DNA of 24,246 nucleotides from Lachnospiraceae bacterium (GTDB lineage Bacteria; Bacillota_A; Clostridia; Lachnospirales; Lachnospiraceae). The translations under genes were made by a program, and so were the position numbers. The notes below the pieces were generated by a model, which did no database searches, had not been told where the DNA came from, and was given only the letters and a program-made list of their open reading frames with translations. The stretch lies in NCBI GenBank assembly GCA_017416055.1, contig JAFQDI010000239.1, forward strand, positions 1-24,246. The letters run 5' to 3'. Below, one piece after another: positions 17,228 through 24,246 of this stretch; positions within the stretch are counted from its first letter, which is position 1, and the number at the start of each line of letters is the position of its first letter.

Positions 17228-18997
17228 ATGAAGCATGTGTCATTCTACAGAGAAAAATATCCGAGACCGCAATTTGTCAGAGAGAGTTTTCTGGATCTGA
17301 ATGGAGAGTGGAAGTTTGAATTCGATGATAAAAACATCGGTAAAAAAGAAAAATGGTTTATGCAACATGCTTATTCACAAACGATAGTTGTTCCTTACTC
17401 TTATCAGACACCGGCAAGCGGAATCGGAGATACAGCGCGCCATGACGTGATCTGGTACGAGAGAGAAGTGGACGGATTAGACTTGAGAGGCTCTCAGCTC
17501 GAAAACGACCGCGCGTTGATTCATTTTGAAGGGGTTGATTTTCGCGCAGAGCTTTGGGTGAACGGTGAATATGTAGGAGACCATGAGGGTGGTTACACGC
17601 GATTCGGTTTTGACATCACGGAACACCTTCGGAAAGACAAAAATCGAATTACATTGCGCGTGGAAGACAGCTTCGACACCGCCCAGCCCCGTGGAAAACA
17701 GCGTTGGCTTCCGGAGTCATTTGCGTGCTTTTACGTGGAGACCAACGGAATCTGGAAGAGTGTATGGGCAGAGGTGGTTAGTTCCAGAAGAATTGATACG
17801 CTAAAAATCATTCCGGAGTTTGATCGTGACAGCGCATCGTTTTTCTATGAGCTCACAGGAGACTGCAAGGGACTTTCCTTGCGGACCAGCGTTACATTTG
17901 GTGAGATGGAGATCTTTTGCTCGGAAGAGAAGGTGAACAGTCGGAGGATCAGCTTTTCGCGAAATCTGATTTCGGATGCACACTTTTTTAAAATATGTTA
18001 TTGGACACCTTATTGTCCAAGCCTTTATGAGGTTTGTTCCGAGCTGATTTGCGATGGAAAGGTGATCGACAGGGTAAGCTCTTATTTTGGGATGCGAAAA
18101 ATTGATTGTGACGGTGGTCAATTCATCGTCAATAATGTTCCGGACTATTTTAAGGGAATACTGGATCAAGGATATTGGGCAAATACGCACTTGACACCGC
18201 CTGACGGAGAGAGCCTGTTGAAAGATATTATGCTGACAAAACAGCTTGGACTCAATGCGATTCGAAAACATCAGAAGATTGAAGATGAGCGGTTTTATTA
18301 CTACTGTGATGTAGCAGGTGTTTATGCGACTTGTGAGATGCCTTCGAACTATGAATTTACCCGGAAGGGTTGCGAGTGGTTCAGCAGAGAATGGATGGAA
18401 GTTATTGATCAGTTTTCCAATCATCCGTCACTGATTTGCTGGGTTCCGTTCAACGAGTCTTGGGGGATTTATCAAGTCTATTCGAATCAAAAACAGCAGG
18501 ATTTCACACGCGGGCTCACTGTGCTGACGAAGGCGCTGGATGGCGACAAACGTCCTGTGATATCCAACGACGGCTGGGAGCATACGGACAGTGATATCAT
18601 TGGTCTGCATAATTATGCGGGAAGCGGAGAGGGACTAAAGTCCATGACGGAAGAGCTTGATCGTGTGCTGGATGATCAGAAGGTGGGAGATTTGTTGCCG
18701 AGACGCAGTTTTGCGGATTGTGCAGGGTATCAGGGACAGCCGGTGATCATGTCGGAATACGGAGGAATCGCATTTGAGTGCGGTGAAGGATGGGGATATG
18801 GAAAGCTTGCCCAAAACGAGGAAGAATATCTTTCTCGCGTTAAGAATCTGACCGAATCGATTCGCGGGATGAAAGGTCTTTGCGGATACTGTTATACACA
18901 ACTCACCGATGTGCAGCAGGAAGTGAACGGACTTCTAACGATGGAGAGAGAGTTTAAGGCAGATCCAAAACGTCTGGCAGAGATCTTTTCAAAATAA
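17228..18997 (+). CDS. Glycoside hydrolase family 2 enzyme, copy 2
   Basis: Cytoplasmic GH2 enzyme of 589 residues, collinear with the copy at 3639. The N-terminal jelly roll starts YPRPQFVRESFLDLNGEW, an Ig-like domain follows, and the TIM barrel contains LDQGYWANTHLTPP and the shared IRKHQK element. The acid/base is Glu410 (WVPFNESWG) and the nucleophile Glu510 (IMSEYGG), almost the same positions as in copy 1 (410 and 509). The glucuronidase N-x-K motif is again not evident. The middle domain (about 190-290) differs strongly from copy 1, so the two may prefer different sugars. The start follows GGGAGG (17216-17221) by 6 bases. It is the last gene of the ABC/URO-D/GH43 operon and is followed by a two-way hairpin. 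Confidence 0.92.
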   Translation: MKHVSFYREKYPRPQFVRESFLDLNGEWKFEFDDKNIGKKEKWFMQHAYSQTIVVPYSYQTPASGIGDTARHDVIWYEREVDGLDLRGSQLENDRALIHFEGVDFRAELWVNGEYVGDHEGGYTRFGFDITEHLRKDKNRITLRVEDSFDTAQPRGKQRWLPESFACFYVETNGIWKSVWAEVVSSRRIDTLKIIPEFDRDSASFFYELTGDCKGLSLRTSVTFGEMEIFCSEEKVNSRRISFSRNLISDAHFFKICYWTPYCPSLYEVCSELICDGKVIDRVSSYFGMRKIDCDGGQFIVNNVPDYFKGILDQGYWANTHLTPPDGESLLKDIMLTKQLGLNAIRKHQKIEDERFYYYCDVAGVYATCEMPSNYEFTRKGCEWFSREWMEVIDQFSNHPSLICWVPFNESWGIYQVYSNQKQQDFTRGLTVLTKALDGDKRPVISNDGWEHTDSDIIGLHNYAGSGEGLKSMTEELDRVLDDQKVGDLLPRRSFADCAGYQGQPVIMSEYGGIAFECGEGWGYGKLAQNEEEYLSRVKNLTESIRGMKGLCGYCYTQLTDVQQEVNGLLTMEREFKADPKRLAEIFSK

Positions 18998-19002
18998 GTA
19001 GG

Positions 19003-19036
19003 ACAGGGATGTCGTGCAATCGCGCGACACCCCTGT
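19003..19036. terminator. Hairpin between convergent genes, probable two-way terminator
   Basis: ACAGGGATGTCG (19003-19014) pairs with CGACACCCCTGT (19025-19036) with a single A-C mismatch, leaving a 10-base loop. It sits between the GH2 stop (18997) and the stop of the minus-strand regulator (19049). The plus-strand tail TGTTTGATTG and the minus-strand tail CCTACTTATTTT are both T-rich but not clean T runs, so it could end transcription from both sides. Confidence 0.65.
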
Positions 19037-19048
19037 TGTTTGATTGTG

Positions 19049-20320
19049 TCAGTGGACTTCTTCCGACTGAGAATGACATTTTTTTGCGTATTCCCGAGGG
19101 GACATTCCCTCCATGCGGCGGAATACTTTTGTAAAATAGCTTTGATCATCGAAGCCGGTCATCTGTGAGATATCCGTCAGCCGGAGATCAGAGTGGCGGA
19201 TCAGTTCCTTGGCCTTTGCAATGCGAACGTGATTGACGTACTGGTTGAAGGTGATGCCGGTTTCCTGTCGGAAGATTCGGCTGAGATAATCCGGCGAGAA
19301 GGAGATAATACTTGCCATCTCCTCCAGTGTAAGATGCTCCGTATACCGCGTACTGATGTGCTGAATGCAACGATGGATAATATTCGCATGCTTGATATCC
19401 GGGTCCACTGCCATCTCGTTGATAAAACGAAGCACTGTATCCAAAAGCCAGGTACTCAATGCAGAAAAGTTTTGTTGGGTGGCGAGCTGTTTCTGACAGC
19501 TTTGGAGGAAGATAAGGATCTGTTTTTCTGATGCGCCCTGTTCCACGGCGGCGCGGGAGGCGAGAACTGTCATTTCGCTGATTCTGGCTTTGATCCAGTC
19601 GAGGTCACCGCCACTGTTAGTGAACAGAGCAGCCAGATATTCTTGCACTTGATGCTCGGCATCAGTGGAGTTATGACGCGAAATCGCTTGAAGAAGAGAA
19701 GACTCTTTTTCAAATGGATAGCGGGAGGGGTTGGACTGGTGTTTCAGTTCAGTGATATATGAACTGATTTGCCCTTGAAGAAGCTCGGCAGATTCTCGTT
19801 TTAGAAGGTTATATTCGGCAGAAACATTATTCATGAATCCAACGGCCATGAACAAAAGATTGGATAACTCTCGTGCTTTTGCTGGTTCGATAAACGGAAT
19901 GTTTGCAATCAAGGGAAGAATTTTTTTGATGACCTCGCTGTCAAAATGTAAATTCTCGGTCAACTCATAGTCAATGTAATCTTGAAGTTCTACCATGAGG
20001 AACGGACCTGCAGTAATTTTGGCCATACTTCGGGTCTCACCGATTATCGGAGAGACCATAAAGGTCAGGCCGAGAGGACAAAAGTAGATATATTTTCCGC
20101 CAAAACGTTCTGCTTCTGCCAAGCCGTAATTGTGAGCATGGATACCGCTTTCTTTTGCCAGCCCAGCGGCTTGACAGACAGGGCAGCAACCATATCCGCA
20201 ACCGTATTCAGTGAGAATGTTGCCGGAGAGATCAGAAACCGTACAACCCAGTCCTGTGGAGACATTGAATGCCTTGGCACACTCGGAGGCAAGCTTATGA
20301 TTGAAGGGATGCTTTTTCAT
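19049..20320 (-). CDS. PocR-sensor AraC-family transcriptional regulator
   Basis: Regulator of 423 residues. The N-terminal region (about 5-170) matches the PocR sensory domain: Cys26, then CGYGCCPVCQAAG (Cys41, 45, 46, 49), HAHNYGLAEAERFGGKYIYFCP with Cys81, and MVSPIIGE. The middle is helical, and the last 110 residues are an AraC-type double helix-turn-helix ending DDQSYFTKVFRRMEGMSPREY. PocR itself controls cobalamin/propanediol genes, and PocR domains are common near corrinoid methyltransferases. I start at 20320 because AAGGAG precedes it by 8 bases; an earlier in-frame ATG at 20356 lies within the -10 of a good minus-strand promoter. It faces away from the second corrinoid operon and is the best candidate to bind the three shared promoters. 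Confidence 0.92.
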   Translation of the reverse strand: MKKHPFNHKLASECAKAFNVSTGLGCTVSDLSGNILTEYGCGYGCCPVCQAAGLAKESGIHAHNYGLAEAERFGGKYIYFCPLGLTFMVSPIIGETRSMAKITAGPFLMVELQDYIDYELTENLHFDSEVIKKILPLIANIPFIEPAKARELSNLLFMAVGFMNNVSAEYNLLKRESAELLQGQISSYITELKHQSNPSRYPFEKESSLLQAISRHNSTDAEHQVQEYLAALFTNSGGDLDWIKARISEMTVLASRAAVEQGASEKQILIFLQSCQKQLATQQNFSALSTWLLDTVLRFINEMAVDPDIKHANIIHRCIQHISTRYTEHLTLEEMASIISFSPDYLSRIFRQETGITFNQYVNHVRIAKAKELIRHSDLRLTDISQMTGFDDQSYFTKVFRRMEGMSPREYAKKCHSQSEEVH

Positions 20321-20355
20321 GAGGAGAACTCCTTCGACACCAAAATCTTGATTCA

Positions 20356-20384
20356 ACTATATAAAACAAAAAAGGAAAAGTCAA
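20356..20384 (-). promoter_or_regulatory. Sigma-A promoter of the PocR-AraC regulator
   Basis: On the minus strand TTGACT (20384-20379) and TATAGT (20361-20356) are separated by exactly 17 bases, close to consensus. Transcription would start near 20349, leaving about 29 bases of leader with the ribosome binding site. The -35 ends two bases from box 1 of shared promoter copy C, so a protein bound there could repress the regulator's own transcription. Confidence 0.75.
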
Positions 20385-20386
20385 CT

Positions 20387-20453
20387 AAAAGTCGGAAAAA
20401 TACCAAAAAAGTGCAACATATTACAAGTAAACAGGTCAAGAACATTATATAAT
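20387..20453 (+). promoter_or_regulatory. Shared promoter/operator copy C (corrinoid/URO-D operon)
   Basis: Third copy of the shared layout. Box 1 (20387-20410) includes GTCGGAAAAATACCAAAAAA and is identical to copy B. Box 2 is TTACAAGTAA (20421-20430) and the -10 is TATAAT (20448-20453). TACC in box 1 and TACA in box 2 are 21 bases apart. Relative to a start near 20460 the boxes fall at about -73 to -50 and -39 to -30, the usual place for AraC-type activators. The weak -35 agrees with dependence on an activator. Confidence 0.75.
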
Positions 20454-20525
20454 ATAAAATGTGTAGTATTATGCTTGTTTTTAAGACCGCAACCCGGTGA
20501 TAGGACAAAAGGGAGGCAATGACTT

Positions 20526-21167
20526 ATGAATATTTTAGTTGAAATCTCAGAGAATTTACAAAAGGGAAAGGCGAAAGCGGTAAAGGAATTAGTCATTCAG
20601 GCAGTGGAAGAGGGAATCTCAGCAAAGGAAATTTTGGAGAAAGGGCTTATGGCCGGAATGGATGTGATCGGAGAGCGATTTAAAAAGGGCGAAGTTTACG
20701 TGCCGGAAGTGATGATTGCCGCCCGCGCGATGAATATGGGAGCAATTGTTTTGAAACCGATTTTGACGGAAGGAGAGGCTGTTTCGGTGGGAAAAGTATG
20801 CATCGGAACAGTGAAGGGAGATCTTCACGACATTGGTAAGAATCTTGTGAAAATGATGCTGGAGGGAAAGGGTCTGGAAGTGATTGATCTGGGAACGGAC
20901 GTCCCTGCCGAAGCTTTTGTAAAAACTGCGATCGAAGAGGGCTGCCAGATTATTTGCTGTTCTGCACTTTTGACAACGACGATGCCTGTCATGGCTGATG
21001 TGGTGAAAGAGGCAAAGAAGGCCGGTGTGCGTGATTCAATTAAGATCATGATCGGAGGAGCACCTGTCAATGCTGCTTTTTGTGAGCAGATTGGAGCGGA
21101 TATGTACACAGTAGATGCAACCCGTGCAGCAGAGGCGGCGGTAGCATTTTGTAAAGAAATGAATTGA
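20526..21167 (+). CDS. Corrinoid (cobalamin-binding) methyltransferase protein, copy 2
   Basis: Second corrinoid shuttle protein, 213 residues, plainly more than half identical to the one at 99. It has the helical cap domain (KGKAKAVKELVIQAVEEG, YVPEVMIAARAMN) and the B12 domain with GDLHDIGKNLVKMMLEGKG, giving His101 as cobalt ligand, then SALLTTTMPVM and MIGGAPV. GGGAGG (20511-20516) lies 9 bases before the ATG; another ATG at 20519 is out of frame. It follows shared promoter C and comes 26 bases before a URO-D methyltransferase, its likely partner. Why the locus needs two such similar carriers is unclear: one may serve each URO-D protein, or they may be expressed under different conditions. 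Confidence 0.94.
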   Translation: MNILVEISENLQKGKAKAVKELVIQAVEEGISAKEILEKGLMAGMDVIGERFKKGEVYVPEVMIAARAMNMGAIVLKPILTEGEAVSVGKVCIGTVKGDLHDIGKNLVKMMLEGKGLEVIDLGTDVPAEAFVKTAIEEGCQIICCSALLTTTMPVMADVVKEAKKAGVRDSIKIMIGGAPVNAAFCEQIGADMYTVDATRAAEAAVAFCKEMN

Positions 21168-21193
21168 TATCAGATAAAACAGAGAGGTAGAAG

Positions 21194-22213
21194 ATGAGAA
21201 GAGACATGAAGCAGTGGCTCGAAGAACTGCGAGAAGCCCCCGTGAAAAAAGCATTGCCGATTCTTTCCTTTCCTGCTGTGCAGTTGATGGGTATCAGTGT
21301 AAGAGAATTAATCACCGACAGTGAAAGACAGGCAGAAGGAATGAAATTGATTGCTGACCGCGTCGATGCATCAGCAGCCGTGAGTCTGATGGACCTGTCC
21401 GTGGAAGCAGAGTGTTTTGGCGCGCAGATCATGGTGAGCGAGGATGAGGTGCCGACAGTACGGGGATGTGTGTATCGGACAGAAGAAGAAATTGATGCAA
21501 TCAAGATCCCTCAAATTGGAAGTGGCCGGACGCAAACCTATATTGATGCGATCAAAAAGGCGGTAAAACTAATTGAGGACAGACCCGTATTTGCAGGAAT
21601 CATTGGGCCGTATTCGCTGGCCGGCCGTCTTTTGGATGTAACAGAGATCATGTATCTTTGCTATGATGAACCAGACATGGTAAATAAATTACTGGAAAAG
21701 ATTACGGTTTTTTTGATTGAATATGGAAAAGCATATAAAGAGGCGGGGGCAAACGGTATTATGATGGCGGAGCCGTTGGCAGGAGTTCTGTCACCGACCC
21801 TTGCGGAGGAGTTTTCTTCGCGGTATATCAAACGTGTTGTAGAGGCACTTCAGGATGAGCATTTTCTGGTGATCTACCATAACTGCGGAGACAATACGAT
21901 TCAGATGATTGATTCCATTTTGGATACCGGTGCGGCAGCGTATCATTTTGGGAATTCAATTTGTATGGCGGAAATGCTTTCCCGTATTCCTTCTAATACC
22001 ATAGTGATGGGAAATGTAGATCCAGCAAGACAATTTCGCAATGGCAATCCGGAGAGTATCAGACAGGAAACATTGCAGATCATGAGGGAATGTTGTCATT
22101 ATCCAAATTTCGTGATTTCCTCCGGATGTGATATTCCGCCGATGTCTGACTGGGCCAATATTGATGCTTTTTTTGCTGCAGTAGATTCATACTATCGCGT
22201 ATCAGTAAATTAA
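21194..22213 (+). CDS. MtaA/MtbA-like URO-D family corrinoid methyltransferase
   Basis: Methyltransferase of 339 residues in the URO-D superfamily. The zinc site expected of the MtaA/MtbA group is visible as His229-x-Cys231 (YHNCGD) with Cys312 (SSGCDIPP). Other family pieces are GIIGPYSLAGRLLDV, the GIMMAEPLAGVLSP segment and VMGNVDPAR. In methanogens this group moves methyl from corrinoid to coenzyme M. In bacteria relatives act on methyl ethers or chloromethane, or hand methyl to tetrahydrofolate. Here it is co-transcribed with corrinoid copy 2, so it either demethylates the substrate or unloads the corrinoid. It is much more MtaA-like than the URO-D protein at 11412. AGAGAGG (21181-21187) supports the start. 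A terminator follows. Confidence 0.9.
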   Translation: MRRDMKQWLEELREAPVKKALPILSFPAVQLMGISVRELITDSERQAEGMKLIADRVDASAAVSLMDLSVEAECFGAQIMVSEDEVPTVRGCVYRTEEEIDAIKIPQIGSGRTQTYIDAIKKAVKLIEDRPVFAGIIGPYSLAGRLLDVTEIMYLCYDEPDMVNKLLEKITVFLIEYGKAYKEAGANGIMMAEPLAGVLSPTLAEEFSSRYIKRVVEALQDEHFLVIYHNCGDNTIQMIDSILDTGAAAYHFGNSICMAEMLSRIPSNTIVMGNVDPARQFRNGNPESIRQETLQIMRECCHYPNFVISSGCDIPPMSDWANIDAFFAAVDSYYRVSVN

Positions 22214-22230
22214 ACAAATAAAAAAGAAAT

Positions 22231-22285
22231 GAGTGGGTGATTTAGCGAAAACTAAGGAGACGAGGTTAAGGGGTCACCCGCTTTT
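22231..22285 (+). terminator. Probable terminator after the corrinoid/URO-D operon
   Basis: AGTGGGTGA (22232-22240) pairs with TCACCCGCT with one G-T pair, enclosing a smaller TTAG/CTAA hairpin, and is followed by TTTTGCTTCC. It separates the methyltransferase operon from galK. The rest of the 204-base gap (to 22417) is very AT-rich; no -35/-10 pair there convinced me. Confidence 0.65.
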
Positions 22286-22417
22286 GCTTCCATTGATATA
22301 TAATTTGTGATTATCGCCAAAAAACACAAAAAACCATATAAAAAAGCAATACAGGTGATTTTATAAGATGTTATCATGAATATCAAAAGATAGAATATAG
22401 AAAGAGAGTAGTCGCCG

Positions 22418-23614
22418 ATGAATGTGGATTCTGCACGGATAGAGAGAGTAAAAAAGGGATTTGAAGAGACGTTTGGAACGCAGGAGAAACTGATGTATTT
22501 TTCTGCTCCCGGAAGAACAGAGATTGGTGGAAATCATACTGATCACCAACACGGACGAGTGCTGGCGGCGGCAGTCAATCTGGATGTGCTGGCGGCGGCA
22601 GCGGTAAATGGCGAGAGGGTAATTCGCGTTCGGTCGGAAGGGTATCCTCTGTGTGAAGTGGGCTTGGACGAACTGGAGCCAAATGAGGCAGAGTACGGAA
22701 GCACCACTTCCTTGGTCCGGGGGGTGACAGCGGAATTTGAGAAAAGAGGAGCTGAATTGATTGGTTTTGATGCCTATATGATCAGCGATGTGCTAAGAGG
22801 AAGCGGTTTGTCCTCGTCGGCAGCATTTGAGGTTATGATGGGAACAATTATCAATCACCTGATGTATGGCGACCGGGCAACTGCCGTTGAGATTGCACAG
22901 ATTGGCCAAATCGCGGAGAATGTTTATTTCGGTAAGCCGTGTGGGCTGATGGATCAGATGGCTTCTTCTGTTGGGAATTTGGTAACCATTGATTTTGCGG
23001 ACAATTCCAATCCAATCGTAGAGAAAATCGATTTCGATTTTTCTAAATGCGGATATACGCTGTGCATTATTGATTCGGGAGCCGATCACGCAGACTTGAC
23101 CGATGAATACGCAGCGATTCCGGCAGAGTTGAAAAACGTTTGCGCGGTATTTGGAAAATCATATCTTCGCGAAGTTCCTGAGGAAGAATTTATGAGGCGG
23201 CTTCCGGAAGTGAGAAGCGCAGCCGGTGACCGTGCAGCGATGCGGGCGCTTCATGTATATGAGGAAAATCGCCGGGTTGAGGGACAGTGTGAGGCCTTGA
23301 AAAAGAACGACTTTGACACATTCCTGCAGTTGATTCGTAAATCCGGTGAAAGCAGCTGGATGTATTTGCAGAATGTGGTGCCTGCCGGGCATAAGGAGCA
23401 TCAGGAGATGGCGATTGCATTGGCGCTGTGTGCAAAGCTGTTGGACGGTGCGGGCGCATACCGTGTTCACGGCGGAGGATTTGCCGGAACAATTCAAGCG
23501 TTTGTTCCTGATGAAAAATTGGCGAACTTTGTGAAGGAAATGGATCGCGTATTGGGAGAAGGAAGCTGCCACTGCCTGAATATACGGGTTGAGGGTGGAG
23601 TTTGGATTCAGTGA
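22418..23614 (+). CDS. galK: Galactokinase
   Basis: Phosphorylates alpha-D-galactose at C1 with ATP, the first committed Leloir step, in the cytoplasm. It shows the galactokinase signature PGRTEIGGNHTDHQ (about residues 31-44), the GHMP phosphate loop LRGSGLSSSAAFE (about 126-138), the catalytic Asp179 in CGLMDQMAS and the third motif HGGGFAGTIQAF near the C terminus. Its length of 398 residues is typical. GAGAG (22404-22408) is only a modest ribosome binding site. It is followed 56 bases later by galT. The pair would use galactose freed by the GH2/GH43 enzymes next door, though galKT could also be an unrelated housekeeping pair. Confidence 0.93.
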   Translation: MNVDSARIERVKKGFEETFGTQEKLMYFSAPGRTEIGGNHTDHQHGRVLAAAVNLDVLAAAAVNGERVIRVRSEGYPLCEVGLDELEPNEAEYGSTTSLVRGVTAEFEKRGAELIGFDAYMISDVLRGSGLSSSAAFEVMMGTIINHLMYGDRATAVEIAQIGQIAENVYFGKPCGLMDQMASSVGNLVTIDFADNSNPIVEKIDFDFSKCGYTLCIIDSGADHADLTDEYAAIPAELKNVCAVFGKSYLREVPEEEFMRRLPEVRSAAGDRAAMRALHVYEENRRVEGQCEALKKNDFDTFLQLIRKSGESSWMYLQNVVPAGHKEHQEMAIALALCAKLLDGAGAYRVHGGGFAGTIQAFVPDEKLANFVKEMDRVLGEGSCHCLNIRVEGGVWIQ

Positions 23615-23670
23615 GCCGGGCGGGGATTTGCCGACGGTTGAAAATCATCATGATGTAGGGGAGCACAAAA

Positions 23671-24246
23671 ATGATACAGAAAATGATCTGCGAATTGACA
23701 GCGTATGGACTAAGCACGGGCCTGATTAAGCCGGAGGATAAAATTTATACGGTCAATCGCCTGTTAGAATTGTTCGGACTGGATGAATGGGACGAAGCGG
23801 AAGAGGCTGAAGAAAAAACAACCATGTTTGCGGGTTTGGAAATGGATCTGGAACGAATTTTGAACGGTATGCTGGATTATGCCGTAGAGCAGGGTCTGAT
23901 TGCGGAGGATACCATAACCTATCGAGACCTCTTTGACACAAAAATCATGAGTGTGTTGATGCCCAGACCCAGCGAAGTATGTGCGGAGTTTAAGCGAATT
24001 TACACAGAACAGGGTGAAAAGGCGGCTACCGATTATTACTATAAATTGAGTGGAGACAGCAACTACATTCGCAGAGCCCGCGTGGCCAAAGATATGAAAT
24101 GGACTACCGAAACCGAGTTTGGTACGCTGGATATCACAATCAACCTGTCCAAGCCGGAAAAAGATCCCAAAGCGATTGCGGCGGCAAAACTGGCCAAGCA
24201 GAGTGGATATCCGAAGTGTCTGCTGTGTAAAGAAAATGAGGGATAT
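23671..24246 (+). CDS. galT: Galactose-1-phosphate uridylyltransferase, class II, partial (3' end beyond window)
   Basis: Open frame of 192 codons that runs off the window without a stop. Translation begins MIQKMICELTAYG and shows pieces of the Firmicute class II GalT family: DTKIMSVLMPRPSEV, ATDYYYKLSGDSNYIRR and INLSKPEKDPKAIAAAKL, followed by YPKCLLCKENEGY. Class II enzymes are about 500 residues, so more than half is missing. The enzyme moves UMP between UDP-glucose and galactose-1-phosphate. GGGGAG lies 7-8 bases before the ATG at 23671. With galK it forms a Leloir pair; galE is not in view. Confidence 0.9.
   Translation, partial: MIQKMICELTAYGLSTGLIKPEDKIYTVNRLLELFGLDEWDEAEEAEEKTTMFAGLEMDLERILNGMLDYAVEQGLIAEDTITYRDLFDTKIMSVLMPRPSEVCAEFKRIYTEQGEKAATDYYYKLSGDSNYIRRARVAKDMKWTTETEFGTLDITINLSKPEKDPKAIAAAKLAKQSGYPKCLLCKENEGY

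Noticed and set aside
19982..20452. Plus-strand frame of 156 codons crossing the regulator's 5' end and promoter C
   Set aside because: It overlaps the PocR domain on the other strand and both promoters; its tail merely translates the operator sequence.
22290..22417. Fourth full copy of the shared promoter before galK
   Set aside because: The CCAAAAAACACAAAAAACC stretch resembles box 1 only by A-richness; there is no GTCGG, no TTACAAG box and no matching spacing.

Overview
The window looks like a chromosomal segment of an anaerobic, gut-type clostridial Firmicute, probably Lachnospiraceae-like. The evidence is strong AGGAGG-type ribosome binding sites, AT-rich sigma-A promoters, lipoprotein solute-binding proteins, an ABC sugar importer without its own ATPase, corrinoid methyltransferase genes and a class II galT. 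This is inference from gene content and style; no rRNA or other taxonomic marker is present. Coding density is high, and no gene-free stretch exceeds about 205 bases.

Layout. (1) 99-5414, plus strand, tightly packed: a corrinoid protein, a DUF2284 Cys-rich metal protein, a ferredoxin/ASKHA corrinoid-reactivating protein, a GDPD-family phosphodiesterase and a GH2 glycosidase. (2) 5562-6959: a MATE transporter with its own promoter. (3) 7124-18997: one long probable operon encoding a frameshifted MORN-repeat lipoprotein, a sugar ABC importer (binding protein and two permeases, with a strong hairpin after the binding protein), a divergent URO-D-family protein, a lipid-anchored GH43, a cytoplasmic GH43 paralogue and a second GH2. 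(4) 20320-19049, minus strand: a regulator with an N-terminal PocR-type sensor and a C-terminal AraC domain. (5) 20526-22213, divergent from the regulator: a second corrinoid protein and an MtaA/MtbA-like URO-D methyltransferase, ending in a terminator. (6) 22418 to the window end: galK and the start of galT (Leloir pathway).

Main observation. Three promoters, in front of the MATE gene, the MORN/ABC/URO-D/GH operon and the corrinoid/URO-D pair, share the same ungapped 67-bp architecture. Each has a GTCGG(A/G)AA(A/T)(A/T)TACCAAAAAA box, a TTACAAG(T/C)AA box 21 bp (two helical turns) further on, and a -10 hexamer at an identical distance. The third copy lies beside the divergent PocR-AraC gene, which has its own good sigma-A promoter on the other strand. 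This is what a local AraC-family regulon would look like, and it ties glycoside hydrolysis and sugar uptake to corrinoid methyl transfer.

Working model (inference). The locus takes up and hydrolyses an O-methylated glycan or methoxylated glycoside. The lipoprotein GH43 acts outside, the ABC importer brings in fragments, and cytoplasmic GH43 and GH2 enzymes release monomers. URO-D-type methyltransferases pass the methyl-ether carbon to the corrinoid proteins, the ferredoxin/ASKHA protein re-reduces inactivated cobalamin, and released galactose may enter GalK/GalT. The substrate, and which URO-D protein is the first methyltransferase, cannot be read from the sequence. No tRNA, rRNA, CRISPR array or transposase was seen.
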